From contig QAKK01000027.1 in NCBI GenBank assembly GCA_003343845.1, forward strand, positions 1 through 37,188: a stretch of DNA of 37,188 bases, read 5' to 3'. Position 1 is the stretch's first letter. Every line of letters starts with the position of its first letter. This document shows, piece after piece, positions 8,591 through 16,220 of this stretch. A program made the position numbers and the translations under genes. Origin of the DNA: Oscillospiraceae bacterium (GTDB taxonomy: Bacteria; Bacillota; Clostridia; Oscillospirales; CAG-272). A model generated the notes under the pieces. The model ran no database searches, was not told where the DNA came from, and saw only the letters and a program-made list of their open reading frames with translations.

Positions 8591-8619
8591 ATTATATGAT
8601 TATTTATATATAAAAGCAA
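8591..8619 (-). promoter_or_regulatory. Promoter of the murD-to-trkH operon
   Basis: -35 TTGCTT (8614-8619), 17-bp spacer, -10 TATAAT (8591-8596). The expected start near 8584 argues against the GTG 8588 and ATG 8582 starts of murD and for TTG 8552. Confidence 0.7.
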
Positions 8620-8630
8620 TAGATACGGCG

Positions 8631-8663
8631 AAAAAAGAGACCGACGGCATTTGCCGTCGGTCT
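8631..8663 (-). terminator. rnpB terminator
   Basis: On the minus strand AGACCGACGGCA-AAT-GCCGTCGGTCT is followed by CTTTTTT, a strong intrinsic terminator directly after the P1 helix of RNase P RNA. Confidence 0.93.
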
Positions 8664-9037
8664 GCAACACGAGTTTGTAAGCCGAGTTCTGTGCGCGCGA
8701 TGCGCGCCGCAATCATCTATCTGCGCAGCCCGTTGCCGGAACTGCTTGCGCATATGCGCTGCCACCCGGGGACATATGTCGGGCAGACACGCCTTGCGGC
8801 GTCCCCATGCGGTGTTGCTTCGGATAGGGTTTACATTTGCACGCAGTTGCCTGCCGTGCCGGTGAGCTCTTACCTCGCCTTTCCATCCTTACCGCTTGCG
8901 CGGCGGTCTATTTCTGTTGCACTTTCCCGGAGGTCACCCTCGGCGGACGTTATCCGTTATCCTGCCCTGTGAAGCTCGGACTTTCCTCGCGATAATACCT
9001 TTCGGCGACATATCACGCGATTGCGCCGCTCGGTTGC
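8664..9037 (-). ncRNA. rnpB: RNase P RNA, bacterial class A
   Basis: Catalytic RNA that matures tRNA 5' ends, about 374 nt. The conserved 5' core GAGGAAAGTCCGAGC, CAGGGCAGGATAA, GGGTGACCTCCGGGAAAG, the ACAGAAA element, and the 3' core ACAGAACTCGGCTTACA are in the correct order. P1 can be drawn from GCAACCGAG at the 5' end (9029-9037) with CTCGTGTTGC at the 3' end, with one bulged base, which fixes both ends. The overall P10-P12/P13-P14 arrangement is the A type, as in many non-Bacillus Clostridia, not the B type of Bacillus. It has its own promoter and terminator. Confidence 0.96.
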
Positions 9038-9043
9038 GGGACT

Positions 9044-9072
9044 ATTATATACCCCGCGGTTTATTTTGTCAA
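9044..9072 (-). promoter_or_regulatory. rnpB promoter
   Basis: Perfect sigma-70/A promoter: TTGACA (9067-9072), 17 bp, TATAAT (9044-9049). The predicted start, about 7 nt downstream, coincides with the first base of P1 at 9037. The -35 overlaps the end of thiT. Confidence 0.93.
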
Positions 9073-9633
9073 GCCCATCAGATTCCGAATCGGCTTTGCG
9101 CGCAGAAGCAGCACGGCGGCAACCAGCGTCAGAATCGTCTCGGGCAGCATGTACTGACCGTTGTAGAGCAGGGAATAGAGCGCTTTTGCCATGCCTTCGG
9201 GCGCCCACTGTCCCCAGATGAACACACCGGTGATGTAGTGGCAGAGAAAGCGGATAAAGCAGACCGCGACGATGCCGACATACACGCCCGCCATGCCGAA
9301 CTTCTTTTTGCCGACTGCCGCAAAGCCGAGTACCGTGAAGGGCACGATGTAGTCAAACGCCACACAGAGGATTACAATGGCAAGCGTCTGGCAGTAGGGG
9401 AAAACGTTGCCGCTCATCACACCTTGCAGCAACTGAAACAGGGAGAAGACAAACGCCGTACCGACACCCCAGCCGGTGCCGTTCTTGACTGCAATCAGGA
9501 TGATCGGCAGCATGGAGAGCAGGGTGACCGAGCCGCCCATCGGCATATCCCAGATTTTGATGTAAGACAGCGCGATTGCCAGCGCGAGCATGACTGCCGC
9601 CTCGGCGAGCAGTCTGATTTTTGTGTTTCTCAT
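9061..9633 (-). CDS. thiT: Thiamine ECF transporter S component ThiT
   Basis: Membrane substrate-binding subunit for thiamine, 190 aa, six hydrophobic helices. The family motif MPMGGSVTLLSMLPI (30-44) is intact, as are Trp55 and the aromatic/His region around H132, W140, W143 and YNGQYMLPE near 158-165 that lines the thiamine pocket in ThiT. ATG 9633 is chosen over the longer frame because GGAGGT lies 7 nt upstream. It has no ECF ATPase or T gene beside it, so it must use a shared module. The leader carries a TPP riboswitch, which independently supports the substrate. Confidence 0.94.
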   Translation of the reverse strand: MRNTKIRLLAEAAVMLALAIALSYIKIWDMPMGGSVTLLSMLPIILIAVKNGTGWGVGTAFVFSLFQLLQGVMSGNVFPYCQTLAIVILCVAFDYIVPFTVLGFAAVGKKKFGMAGVYVGIVAVCFIRFLCHYITGVFIWGQWAPEGMAKALYSLLYNGQYMLPETILTLVAAVLLLRAKPIRNLMGLTK

Positions 9634-9647
9634 CGGAAACACCTCCG

Positions 9648-9686
9648 AAAAAATAAAATTCCGCACAGACGATATGCCCGTGCGGA
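9648..9686 (-). terminator. Riboswitch-controlled terminator before thiT
   Basis: The minus strand has TTCCGCAC...GTGCGGAA followed by TTTTATTTTTT, lying between the TPP aptamer and the thiT ribosome site (9641-9646). It is the expression platform: TPP binding should favour termination. Confidence 0.85.
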
Positions 9687-9702
9687 AACAAACTTTGCTT
9701 TG

Positions 9703-9780
9703 ATCTCCCTACGACGGCATTATCCGTATCAGGTAAAGGGTTCGGGATCTCTCCCATCTCAGCCAATAGCACCCCTGACA
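9703..9780 (-). promoter_or_regulatory. TPP riboswitch (THI element)
   Basis: The minus strand shows the conserved aptamer: CAGGGGTGCT, GGCTGAGATGG, GATCCCGAACCC, TTTACCTGAT, GGATAATGCCG and GTAGGGA. This is the thiamine pyrophosphate-binding fold. With the following terminator it forms a transcriptional OFF switch for thiT. Confidence 0.96.
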
Positions 9781-9800
9781 TATTCTGTTCGGTCGTATGC

Positions 9801-9829
9801 ATTATAACCGCCTGCGGCGGCTTTGTCAA
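9801..9829 (-). promoter_or_regulatory. thiT promoter
   Basis: TTGACA (9824-9829), 17 bp, TATAAT (9801-9806). The spacer contains a small CCGCC/GGCGG inverted repeat (9809-9820). The -35 lies 4 bp past the upstream phosphatase stop. Confidence 0.9.
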
Positions 9830-9832
9830 TGC

Positions 9833-10489
9833 CTATTTGATATTTTTCGCGATTTCGAGGATCTCACGCGGCGTGTTTGCAATGAACTGTGCCCCGTTTT
9901 CGCGCAGCACCTCCACCGGCTTGTAGCCGTAGGAGACGCCGATCGTGTGCATGCCCGCATTTCTGCCCGTCTGCATGTCGATGTGCGAGTCGCCGACAAA
10001 GCAGATCTCGTCCGGCGCACAGCCGAATAGCCTTGCGATCTCCAATGCCGCATCGGGAGAGGGCTTGAGCGGTTTGTCTTTGACACCCCAAATCGGGTCA
10101 AATACGCCCTTGCCGAAGATCTGCTCCACCAGCAGCACGGCGGCTGTGTTTGCCTTGTTGGTCAGCACGGCGGTGCGGCAGCCGAGGTCGTGCATGGCGG
10201 CGACGGTCTCCTTCATGCCGGCAAACGAGGTCTTCGTCTCCATGTAATACTGCTCGTAGTCGTAGATATAGAAATCGGTTGCACGGTCGATGGTCTCTTT
10301 GTCCGTGCCTTCGGGGAAGGTGCGCTCCACAAAGGCGCGCGGACCGTCGTTGATGCCGCGCAGCACCTCGGTGCGCCCGATCGGCGGAAGACCGAAACGG
10401 CTGCGCGTGACGTTCATCGCGCGGTTCAGCTCGGGCAGCGTGTCGGCAAGCGTGCCGTCCAGATCAAAAATAAAGCCTTTGATTTTCAT
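9833..10489 (-). CDS. HAD-family phosphatase (phosphoglycolate phosphatase/PpaX-like)
   Basis: 218-aa cytosolic haloacid dehalogenase hydrolase. Motif I FDLDGTLADT has the nucleophile Asp9 and acid/base Asp11; motif II is LTNK (109-112), the motif III lysine is Lys142 in KPSPDAALEIA, and motif IV is GDSHID (166-171). The alpha-helical cap between about 15 and 85 is the Gph/PpaX subtype. The substrate is not fixed by sequence: phosphoglycolate, pyrophosphate or a sugar phosphate are possible. ATG 10489 has GAGGTG eight nt upstream. It is transcribed alone from its own promoter. Confidence 0.9.
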   Translation of the reverse strand: MKIKGFIFDLDGTLADTLPELNRAMNVTRSRFGLPPIGRTEVLRGINDGPRAFVERTFPEGTDKETIDRATDFYIYDYEQYYMETKTSFAGMKETVAAMHDLGCRTAVLTNKANTAAVLLVEQIFGKGVFDPIWGVKDKPLKPSPDAALEIARLFGCAPDEICFVGDSHIDMQTGRNAGMHTIGVSYGYKPVEVLRENGAQFIANTPREILEIAKNIK

Positions 10490-10518
10490 CGGTTTTCACC
10501 TCAGTATAGTCTGCTTTG

Positions 10519-10547
10519 ATTATAGGTTTTGCCGCTCTGCTTGTCAA
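10519..10547 (-). promoter_or_regulatory. Promoter of the HAD phosphatase
   Basis: TTGACA (10542-10547), 17 bp, TATAAT (10519-10524), about 24 nt upstream of the start-site region of the HAD phosphatase gene. Confidence 0.88.
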
Positions 10548-10638
10548 TATGAGGGCGGATTTTCGGCAGTTTGCCATAAAATGTCCGTCTGCGGGCGAAA
10601 ATTTTGTCAAATAAACTGTTTTCATTTTGCAAAGACTG

Positions 10639-10647
10639 TGGTATAAT
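10639..10647 (+). promoter_or_regulatory. Extended -10 promoter of typA
   Basis: TGGTATAAT matches the extended -10 (TGnTATAAT). The -35 position (10619-10624, TTTTCA) is poor, as is usual for extended -10 promoters. Confidence 0.7.
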
Positions 10648-10693
10648 ATAAATTCGTGAGTTTTCGGAATCTGAAAAACAGAGGTTACAAACA

Positions 10694-12526
10694 GTGGTAA
10701 GAGAAGATTTGAGAAATATTGCGATCATCGCGCACGTTGACCACGGCAAGACCACGCTGGTGGACGAAATGCTCCGTCAGGGCGGCATTTACCGCGAGAA
10801 CCAGGCGACCACCGAGCGCGTCATGGACTCGGGCGACCTCGAGCGTGAACGCGGCATCACCATTCTGGCAAAGAACACGGCGGTGCATTACAACGGTGTG
10901 AAGATCAACATTGTCGATACCCCCGGTCATGCGGATTTCGGCGGCGAGGTTGAGCGCATTCTAAAGATGGTCAACGGCGTTCTGCTGCTGGTGGACGCAG
11001 CGGAGGGACCGATGCCCCAGACCCGTTTTGTGTTGGAGCGTGCCCTGCAGTTGAACCATCGCGTCATTGTCGTCATCAACAAGATTGACAAGCCCGACGC
11101 CCGCATCAAAGAGGTGGAGGATGAGATTCTCGAGCTGTTCATGGAGCTGAACGCAAACGACGAGCAGCTGGACAGCCCTATGGTCTTCTGCTCGGGCAGA
11201 GCAGGTACCGCCTCGCTCGATCCCGATGTGCCCGGCACCGATCTGCGCCCCCTGTTTGACAAGATCCTCGAATATATGCCCGCGCCCGAGGGAGATGAAA
11301 ACGGCGAATTGCAGATGCTCGTTTCCTCCATCGACTACAACGATTATGTCGGCCGTATCGGCATCGGCAGAATCGAGCGCGGCGTGATCCGGCAGAATCA
11401 GGACATCATGATCTCCAACTACCATACGCCGGGCGAGCAGCGCCGTTCCAAGATCGTCAGCATCTATCAGATCGACGGTCTGACGCGCGTGCCCGTCGAG
11501 AGCGCCAAGGTCGGCGACATCATCTGCTTCAGCGGCGCCGAGGGCATCAACATCGGCGATACCGTCACCTCGCTTACCTGCGTCGAGCCGCTTGAATTTG
11601 TCAAGGTCAGCGAGCCGACGATGGAGATGACCTTCTCGGTCAACAAGAGCCCCTTTGCCGGCAAGGAAGGCAAATTTGTCACCTCGCGCCACCTGCGCGA
11701 GAGACTGTATAAGGAACTGCTCAAGGACGTTTCGCTCCGCGTCAGTGACGGCGACACCACCGAGAGCTTCAAGGTCGCAGGTCGCGGTGAAATGCACCTG
11801 TCGATCCTCATCGAGACGATGCGCCGCGAGGGGTACGAAATGGCGTGCAGCACGCCGAAGGTACTCTTCCACGAGATCGACGGCAAGAAATGCGAGCCGA
11901 TCGAGCGCGTTATCATCGACTGTCCCGACATTTACAACGGCGCCGTCATGGAAAAACTCGGTTCGCGCAAGGGCGAACTTGTCACCATGGAACCGCGCGG
12001 CACATCGCGCACCCGCCTCGAGTATCTCGTCCCCACACGCTGCCTGTTCGGCTACAGAAGTGAGTTCATGACCGATACGCACGGCGAGGGCATTATCAAT
12101 ACCATCTTTGATTCCTACCAGCCGTATAAGGGCGATGTCACCACCCGTTTCACGGGTTCACTCGTCGCATCCGAGGCAGGCGAGTCCACCTCTTACGGTA
12201 TCTTCAATGCGCAGGATCGCGGACAGATGTTCATCGGCGCGCAGTGCCCGGTCTATGAGGGCATGATCGTCGGTTCCAACCCCAAGCAGGGCGACATCGC
12301 GGTCAATGTCTGCAAGAAGAAGCACCTCACGGCGATCCGCAGCGCGGGCGCGGATGAAGCGCTCCGTCTTGTCACGCCGAAGATCATGAGCCTCGAGGAG
12401 GCGATCGAGTACATCGCCGACGACGAGCTGATCGAGGTCACGCCGAAGAGCCTGCGCCTCCGCAAGCGCATCCTCAATACGGAGCTCCGCCTCAAGGAAG
12501 AAGCCAAGCTGAAAAAACAGAACTGA
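10694..12526 (+). CDS. typA: Ribosome-associated translational GTPase TypA/BipA
   Basis: 610-aa EF-G-like GTPase that binds 70S ribosomes and acts in ribosome assembly and stress growth. All G motifs are present: AHVDHGKTT (13-21), the RGIT switch (53-56), DTPGHAD (75-81), NKID (129-132) and SGRAG (167-171). Domain II, domains III/V and the BipA-specific C-terminal domain (from about 490, with MFIGAQCPVYEGMIVG) follow in order. It starts at GTG 10694 with GAGG nine nt upstream, giving MVREDLRNIAIIAHVDHG, the usual TypA N-terminus. It is monocistronic with its own promoter and terminator. Confidence 0.97.
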   Translation: MVREDLRNIAIIAHVDHGKTTLVDEMLRQGGIYRENQATTERVMDSGDLERERGITILAKNTAVHYNGVKINIVDTPGHADFGGEVERILKMVNGVLLLVDAAEGPMPQTRFVLERALQLNHRVIVVINKIDKPDARIKEVEDEILELFMELNANDEQLDSPMVFCSGRAGTASLDPDVPGTDLRPLFDKILEYMPAPEGDENGELQMLVSSIDYNDYVGRIGIGRIERGVIRQNQDIMISNYHTPGEQRRSKIVSIYQIDGLTRVPVESAKVGDIICFSGAEGINIGDTVTSLTCVEPLEFVKVSEPTMEMTFSVNKSPFAGKEGKFVTSRHLRERLYKELLKDVSLRVSDGDTTESFKVAGRGEMHLSILIETMRREGYEMACSTPKVLFHEIDGKKCEPIERVIIDCPDIYNGAVMEKLGSRKGELVTMEPRGTSRTRLEYLVPTRCLFGYRSEFMTDTHGEGIINTIFDSYQPYKGDVTTRFTGSLVASEAGESTSYGIFNAQDRGQMFIGAQCPVYEGMIVGSNPKQGDIAVNVCKKKHLTAIRSAGADEALRLVTPKIMSLEEAIEYIADDELIEVTPKSLRLRKRILNTELRLKEEAKLKKQN

Positions 12527-12530
12527 ACCG

Positions 12531-12562
12531 AAAAAGACCTGCTCATGCGAGCAGGTCTTTTT
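12531..12562 (+). terminator. typA terminator
   Basis: AAAAAGACCTGCTC-ATGC-GAGCAGGTCTTTTT: a 14-bp stem with a T-run, 4 nt after the typA stop; usable in both directions. Confidence 0.95.
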
Positions 12563-12610
12563 GTCGATGCAGGCAGAACGCTGACAGCCTCCGTCGTGTT
12601 GCGGCGTCAA

Positions 12611-12756
12611 CTAAGCCTTCCCCCAAGGGAAGCCTGAAATCTGGTACGGTTGCCTTGCACAGGAAAAATAGAATTGCTGTGCGCGTCCGATGATTATGCT
12701 TTCCCCGGTTGAGGGAAGGCGTCACTGCGCTGCGCCGCTGTGACGGATGAGGTGTT
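12611..12756. repeat. Short interspersed palindromic repeat, two units
   Basis: A partial unit, AAGCCTTCCCCCAAGGGAAG (about 12612-12631), and a fuller unit (12707-12754) with TTTCCC/GGGAA and GTCAC/GTGAC hairpins ending in GGATGAGGTG. This matches the CTTCCCC-loop-GGGGAAGG...GGATGAGG family of noncoding repeats common in gut Clostridia. A related fragment is at 16185-16209. The rest of the 12563-12785 gap shows nothing gene-like. Confidence 0.65.
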
Positions 12757-12785
12757 TTTTCGCAAAGCAAGGCGTTTTTACCATC

Positions 12786-13142
12786 TTATTCACATCGGTG
12801 CGACGCCTTATAGGCGTCCACCGCTTCGCTGAGCTTGTCGAGAAAGGCTTCCTCGCCAAACGTGTTGATCTTGAAGAACATTGCCTGCGAGCCGCCCGAG
12901 GCGATGGCGCACAGATGCACCACGCCGTCGCCGGCATCGGTCAGCGTTACGGCGAGGCTCACGCGGTTGCCGCCCATGTAGCTGTAGCGCTCGTATACAT
13001 TGAAGATGACGCGCACATTGCCGACGGTATAATCCGTGCCGTCCTCATAGCTTGCGGAGATGCTGCCGTTCAGAATCTCATTGTGCAGATAATCGGCGAG
13101 CGTGCCGATGCGCGTTTTGATTTCGCTTTCGTATTTTGCCAT
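12786..13142 (-). CDS. DUF6054 family protein
   Basis: 118-aa soluble protein of unknown function. The sequence (LNGSISASYEDG at the N-terminal third, YSYMGGNRVSLAVTL in the middle, and SGGSQAMFFKINTFGEEAFL toward the C-terminus) matches my recollection of the DUF6054 family, found mostly in Clostridia. It has no signal peptide or membrane segment. ATG 13142 follows AAAAGGGGAAAA. It lies 66 nt downstream of sigF in the same direction but has its own consensus promoter in that gap, so it need not be sporulation-controlled. Confidence 0.75.
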   Translation of the reverse strand: MAKYESEIKTRIGTLADYLHNEILNGSISASYEDGTDYTVGNVRVIFNVYERYSYMGGNRVSLAVTLTDAGDGVVHLCAIASGGSQAMFFKINTFGEEAFLDKLSEAVDAYKASHRCE

Positions 13143-13174
13143 GGATGTTTTCCCCTTTTATAGGTGATAACACC

Positions 13175-13203
13175 AGTATAGCAGAATTTTCGCAGCACGG
13201 CAA
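13175..13203 (-). promoter_or_regulatory. Promoter of the DUF6054 gene
   Basis: TTGCCG (13198-13203), 17 bp, TATACT (13175-13180) preceded by TGC. Just downstream is a GGTG-ATAA-CACC inverted repeat (13163-13174) that could be an operator. Confidence 0.7.
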
Positions 13204-13208
13204 CTTTT

Positions 13209-13946
13209 TTACGATGACAGCTCGCGGCGCAGAAATTCGATCAGCTTTTTTTCCTCGCGGGAGACCTTCACCTGTGACAGCCCGAGGATCTCCGCCGTGG
13301 ACTGCTGGGACAGATCCTTGAAGTAGCGGAGCAGGACGATGCGTCGCCACAGTTCCGGCAGCTTGGAGAGCGCCTCGGCAAGCGTGATCTTTTCGAGCAT
13401 TTTCTCGTTTTCGTCTTCCTTGCACAGCGTGTTTTCCAATGTGAAGTTTTCGCCCTCGCCGCCGAGCGGCTCGGAGAGCGACATGGCGGGGGAGACAGCA
13501 GAAAGCGCCGCTGCGGCTTCTTCGGGCGAAACGCCGCATGCGGCGGCGATCTCGTCGATGCGCGGCGACGTGCCGTTTTGCGCGAGGTATTCCTCCTTTG
13601 CCCGCATCAGCATTGCACCGAGCTTTTTCTGCGGGCGGCAGACCTTGATCAGCCCGTCGTCGCGCAGAAAGCGCCGGATCTCGCCGAAGATCAGGGGCAC
13701 GGCATAGGTGGAGAACACGCAGCCGCGCGCCGCGTCAAAGCTGCGGATCGCCTTGAGCATCCCGATGTTGCCGATCTGCACGAGGTCTTCAAATTCCGTG
13801 CCGCGTCCGCAGAACTTCACGGCAATGCTTTGCACCAGTCCCGCGTTCCGACGGATCAGCTCCTCGGTGGCGGCATCGTCGCCCGCCTGTGAGCGTTCGA
13901 TCAAAGAGAGATTTTCCGCATATTTTGCGCCGGTCTCGATAGCCAT
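13209..13946 (-). CDS. sigF: RNA polymerase sporulation sigma factor SigF
   Basis: 245-aa sigma-70 group factor that directs forespore transcription. Region 2 runs over about 30-100 (NAGLVQSIAVKF, EFEDLVQIGNIGMLKAI, FSTYAVPLIFGEIRRFLRDD), region 3 follows, and region 4 with its helix-turn-helix (LSQQSTAEILGLSQVKVSREEKK) ends the protein. The gene order spoIIAA-spoIIAB-sigF identifies it as SigF rather than SigG. ATG 13946 directly abuts the spoIIAB TGA, with no gap, consistent with strict translational coupling of the factor to its anti-sigma. Confidence 0.95.
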   Translation of the reverse strand: MAIETGAKYAENLSLIERSQAGDDAATEELIRRNAGLVQSIAVKFCGRGTEFEDLVQIGNIGMLKAIRSFDAARGCVFSTYAVPLIFGEIRRFLRDDGLIKVCRPQKKLGAMLMRAKEEYLAQNGTSPRIDEIAAACGVSPEEAAAALSAVSPAMSLSEPLGGEGENFTLENTLCKEDENEKMLEKITLAEALSKLPELWRRIVLLRYFKDLSQQSTAEILGLSQVKVSREEKKLIEFLRRELSS

Positions 13947-14390
13947 TCAGATTTCCACGGGCGACAGCACCTTTGTCAGCGTGACCTTGGTGTATTTGCC
14001 GACGACCGAACGGAGCACGAGCTTGTCCATGAAGCTCTCCATCACGGCAAAGCCCATGCCGCTCCGCTCCCCGCTGCCGTCGGTGGTGTAGAGCGGCGTT
14101 TTTGCCAGCTCCACGTCCTCGATGCCGCAGCCCTTGTCCTTTATCTCGATTTTGATTTTCCGCGTGTCATAAACTCTGACCGCTATGTAGATGTCGCCGG
14201 GACGGTTCTTGTAGGCGTGGACGATGCAGTTGGTCACCGCCTCGGAGACGGCGCATTTGATGTCGGCAAGCTCCTCGATGGTCGGATTGAGCTGCGCGCA
14301 GAAGGCGGACACCATCGCGCGCGCCGCGCCCTCGTTGACCGAGAGGGCGGGCAGGGTGAGATTCAGTCGGTTTGTGCAGATGTTACGCAT
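13947..14390 (-). CDS. spoIIAB: Anti-sigma F factor / serine kinase SpoIIAB
   Basis: 147-aa GHKL-fold protein that holds SigF and phosphorylates SpoIIAA. The N-box is SEAVTNCIVHAY (Glu50, Asn54), the G1 box DKGCGI (85-90) and the G2 region SGMGFAVM (110-117), all as in SpoIIAB. The frame is open far upstream, but ATG 14390 begins MRNICTNRLNLTLPA, matches family length, and has GGAGG 8-9 nt upstream. It overlaps the end of spoIIAA by 8 nt and abuts sigF, so the three proteins are made together. Confidence 0.94.
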   Translation of the reverse strand: MRNICTNRLNLTLPALSVNEGAARAMVSAFCAQLNPTIEELADIKCAVSEAVTNCIVHAYKNRPGDIYIAVRVYDTRKIKIEIKDKGCGIEDVELAKTPLYTTDGSGERSGMGFAVMESFMDKLVLRSVVGKYTKVTLTKVLSPVEI

Positions 14391-14733
14391 GTTCTTTTCC
14401 TCCGCTTTGCGTCGTTTCAATGGGGATGATGCGGGACAGCCCCGCAAGTTCGATGATCCGCGCGACCCGCCGCGACGGGTCGGCGAGGGCAAAAGCTGCC
14501 CCCAGCTTGTCCGCAAAGGCGCGCCGCCCCATGATGATGCCGAGCCCCGAGCTGTCCATGAAATCGACGGCGCTGAGGTCGAGGACGACCTTTTTCGGGC
14601 GTTCTGTGAGGATGGCGTCGTCGATCTCCTCGCGCAGATCCTTTGCGCCGTGGTGATCGACCTCGCCGAGGATCTTTGCGCGCAGCACATCGCCGTCGCG
14701 CGTGCAGACAACGCGCGTTTGTTTGCCTATCAT
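14383..14733 (-). CDS. spoIIAA: Anti-anti-sigma factor SpoIIAA (STAS domain)
   Basis: 116-aa STAS-domain protein. Its unphosphorylated form displaces SigF from SpoIIAB. The phosphoacceptor motif VDFMDSSGLGIIMGR is intact, with Ser61 as the expected target. Length matches the family. ATG 14733 has GGAAG upstream. The region upstream (14734-14816) is shared with the divergent capA-like gene; I see only a weak TTTACA...TATAGT pair and no clear SigH site there. Confidence 0.94.
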   Translation of the reverse strand: MIGKQTRVVCTRDGDVLRAKILGEVDHHGAKDLREEIDDAILTERPKKVVLDLSAVDFMDSSGLGIIMGRRAFADKLGAAFALADPSRRVARIIELAGLSRIIPIETTQSGGKEHA

Positions 14734-14816
14734 GTTCGTCTTCCTTTCTTTTTGTTGTTTTCTGCTCCTACTATAGCGCGGCGCGCCGTCGAAACTTGTA
14801 AAAGACGCGGGAACGC

Positions 14817-14845
14817 TTGAAAATTCTTTCCGAATATGCTAAAAT
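14817..14845 (+). promoter_or_regulatory. Promoter of the CapA-like gene
   Basis: TTGAAA (14817-14822), 17 bp, TAAAAT (14840-14845). A perfect CGCAGAC-ATCT-GTCTGCG inverted repeat (14849-14866) covers the expected +1. Confidence 0.82.
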
Positions 14846-14890
14846 AGCCGCAGACATCTGTCTGCGACTTTCAAAATGAAGGATATTTCT

Positions 14891-16126
14891 ATGAAAAAAT
14901 TTTTACCGCTGCTTCTCTTTGTCTGCATTCTGCTTTCCGCTTGCGGCGAAAAGCAGCCGCAGGTCACGACCGACATGTCCTCCGCCACAAGCTCGGCGGA
15001 CACGCTCGCGCCGCTGACCATTGATACCGAACCGGTCGTAACCCCCACCGAGACGCGCATTCATTTTGCTGCCGTCGGGGACAACATCGGGCATGATTCG
15101 GTGGATGCCACCGCTGCCGCGCTGGCAACCGGAGGTAAAAAGTATGATTTCACCGAGATCTATGCCGGTATTGCCGGGCGGGCAAAGGCGGCGGACATCG
15201 CTTTTGTCAACCAGGAGGCGCCGGTGGGCGGCGAGGAGCTGGGCATCTCGGGCTATCCCAACTTCAATGCGCCGCACGAGGCGGTCGAGGGGCTGATGGG
15301 CGCGGGCTTTGACGTGTTCAACATCGCCAACAACCACATGCTGGACAAGGGCGCAAAGGGATATATCAATACGATCGAGTATTTCAATACGCTGCCTGTC
15401 ACCATGATCGGCGGGTATACGAAAAGCGACTATGACAACATCCGCACGCTCGAATGCAAGGGCGTGAAGATCGCGTTTCTGTCCTACACCACGCTGGTCA
15501 ACAGCGGGCACGCGGGCGACCTGCCCGCATCGAGCGAATATATCATTCCGTATGCCAACGAGGCGGACATCCGCAGGCAGGTTGCCCTTGCCAAGGACTG
15601 CGCCGACGTGGTGATCGCCTCCTTCCATTGGGGAACGGAGGATGCTTTCAAGGCGACCGCTGAGCAGACGAAGTATGCAAAGCTCTGCGCCGACCTCGGC
15701 GTGGATGTCGTGCTCGGTCACCATTCGCATGTCGTCGGCGACGTGGAGTATCTGGCGGGCGAGAGCGGAAACAGGACGCTCGTTGCCTATTCGCTCGGCA
15801 ACTTCTGCGGCACGATGCTGAATATCCGCAACAACGTCGGACTGATGCTCGAGTTTGACATTGTCAGGGATGCGGACGGTGTGATCACCGTGGAGAACGC
15901 CGTGGTCGAGCCCACGGTCAGCCATTACAAGACCGATACCTCGAAGACCGACCGGCAGGGGCTTGCCGTGCGCTACGATTCGCGCGTGTATCTCCTGCGC
16001 GACTACACCGAGGCGCTGGCAAACGAGCACGGCTCGCACAACTGGGACAAGTTCACCTTCGCCGATATGAAAAAACTCGTCACCGATCATGTGAACGCCG
16101 AATTTCTGCCTGACTTTCTGAAATGA
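14891..16126 (+). CDS. CapA-family lipoprotein (PGA-cap metallophosphatase-like)
   Basis: 411-aa extracellular lipoprotein: the signal peptide ends in LLSAC with Cys18 as the lipid site, followed by a Ser/Thr-rich linker. The rest is the CapA/PgsA-type calcineurin-like fold: AAVGDNIGHD (about 58-67), NQEAPVGG, NIANNHMLDKG, SFHWGTED and GHHSHVV supply the metal-binding His/Asp/Asn pattern. The family is linked to poly-gamma-glutamate capsule or wall turnover, but there is no capB/capC here, so the role is open. ATG 14891 is preferred over 14876 because AAGGA is 7 nt upstream and it starts the signal peptide. Confidence 0.9.
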   Translation: MKKFLPLLLFVCILLSACGEKQPQVTTDMSSATSSADTLAPLTIDTEPVVTPTETRIHFAAVGDNIGHDSVDATAAALATGGKKYDFTEIYAGIAGRAKAADIAFVNQEAPVGGEELGISGYPNFNAPHEAVEGLMGAGFDVFNIANNHMLDKGAKGYINTIEYFNTLPVTMIGGYTKSDYDNIRTLECKGVKIAFLSYTTLVNSGHAGDLPASSEYIIPYANEADIRRQVALAKDCADVVIASFHWGTEDAFKATAEQTKYAKLCADLGVDVVLGHHSHVVGDVEYLAGESGNRTLVAYSLGNFCGTMLNIRNNVGLMLEFDIVRDADGVITVENAVVEPTVSHYKTDTSKTDRQGLAVRYDSRVYLLRDYTEALANEHGSHNWDKFTFADMKKLVTDHVNAEFLPDFLK

Positions 16127-16173
16127 AAAACGGCTGTATGCCATGCAAAACGCATGGCATACAGCCGTTTTGG
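16127..16173. terminator. Terminator between capA-like and DUF6472 genes
   Basis: AAAACGGCTGTATGCCATGC, a short loop, its full complement and TTTT: a perfect stem of about 20 bp starting right after the stop. It can serve both converging genes. Confidence 0.95.
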
Positions 16174-16184
16174 TTGTTTCTATA

Positions 16185-16209
16185 GGCTTCCCCCTTTGGG
16201 GAAGGCTGA
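16185..16209. repeat. Fragment of the short palindromic repeat
   Basis: GGCTTCCCCCTTTGGGGAAG is the same CTTCCCC/GGGGAAG hairpin seen at 12611-12756, here without the second hairpin and GGATGAGG tail. Confidence 0.55.
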
Positions 16210-16220
16210 ATTTCTCACGC

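Noticed and set aside
10961..12082. 373-codon minus frame opposite typA
   Set aside because: Antisense shadow of typA, which is unambiguous by its G motifs.
14734..14816. SigH promoter for the spoIIA operon
   Set aside because: Expected from Bacillus, but I could not find an AGGA...GAAT pair with the right spacing; the weak TTTACA...TATAGT has a 19-bp spacer and was not called.
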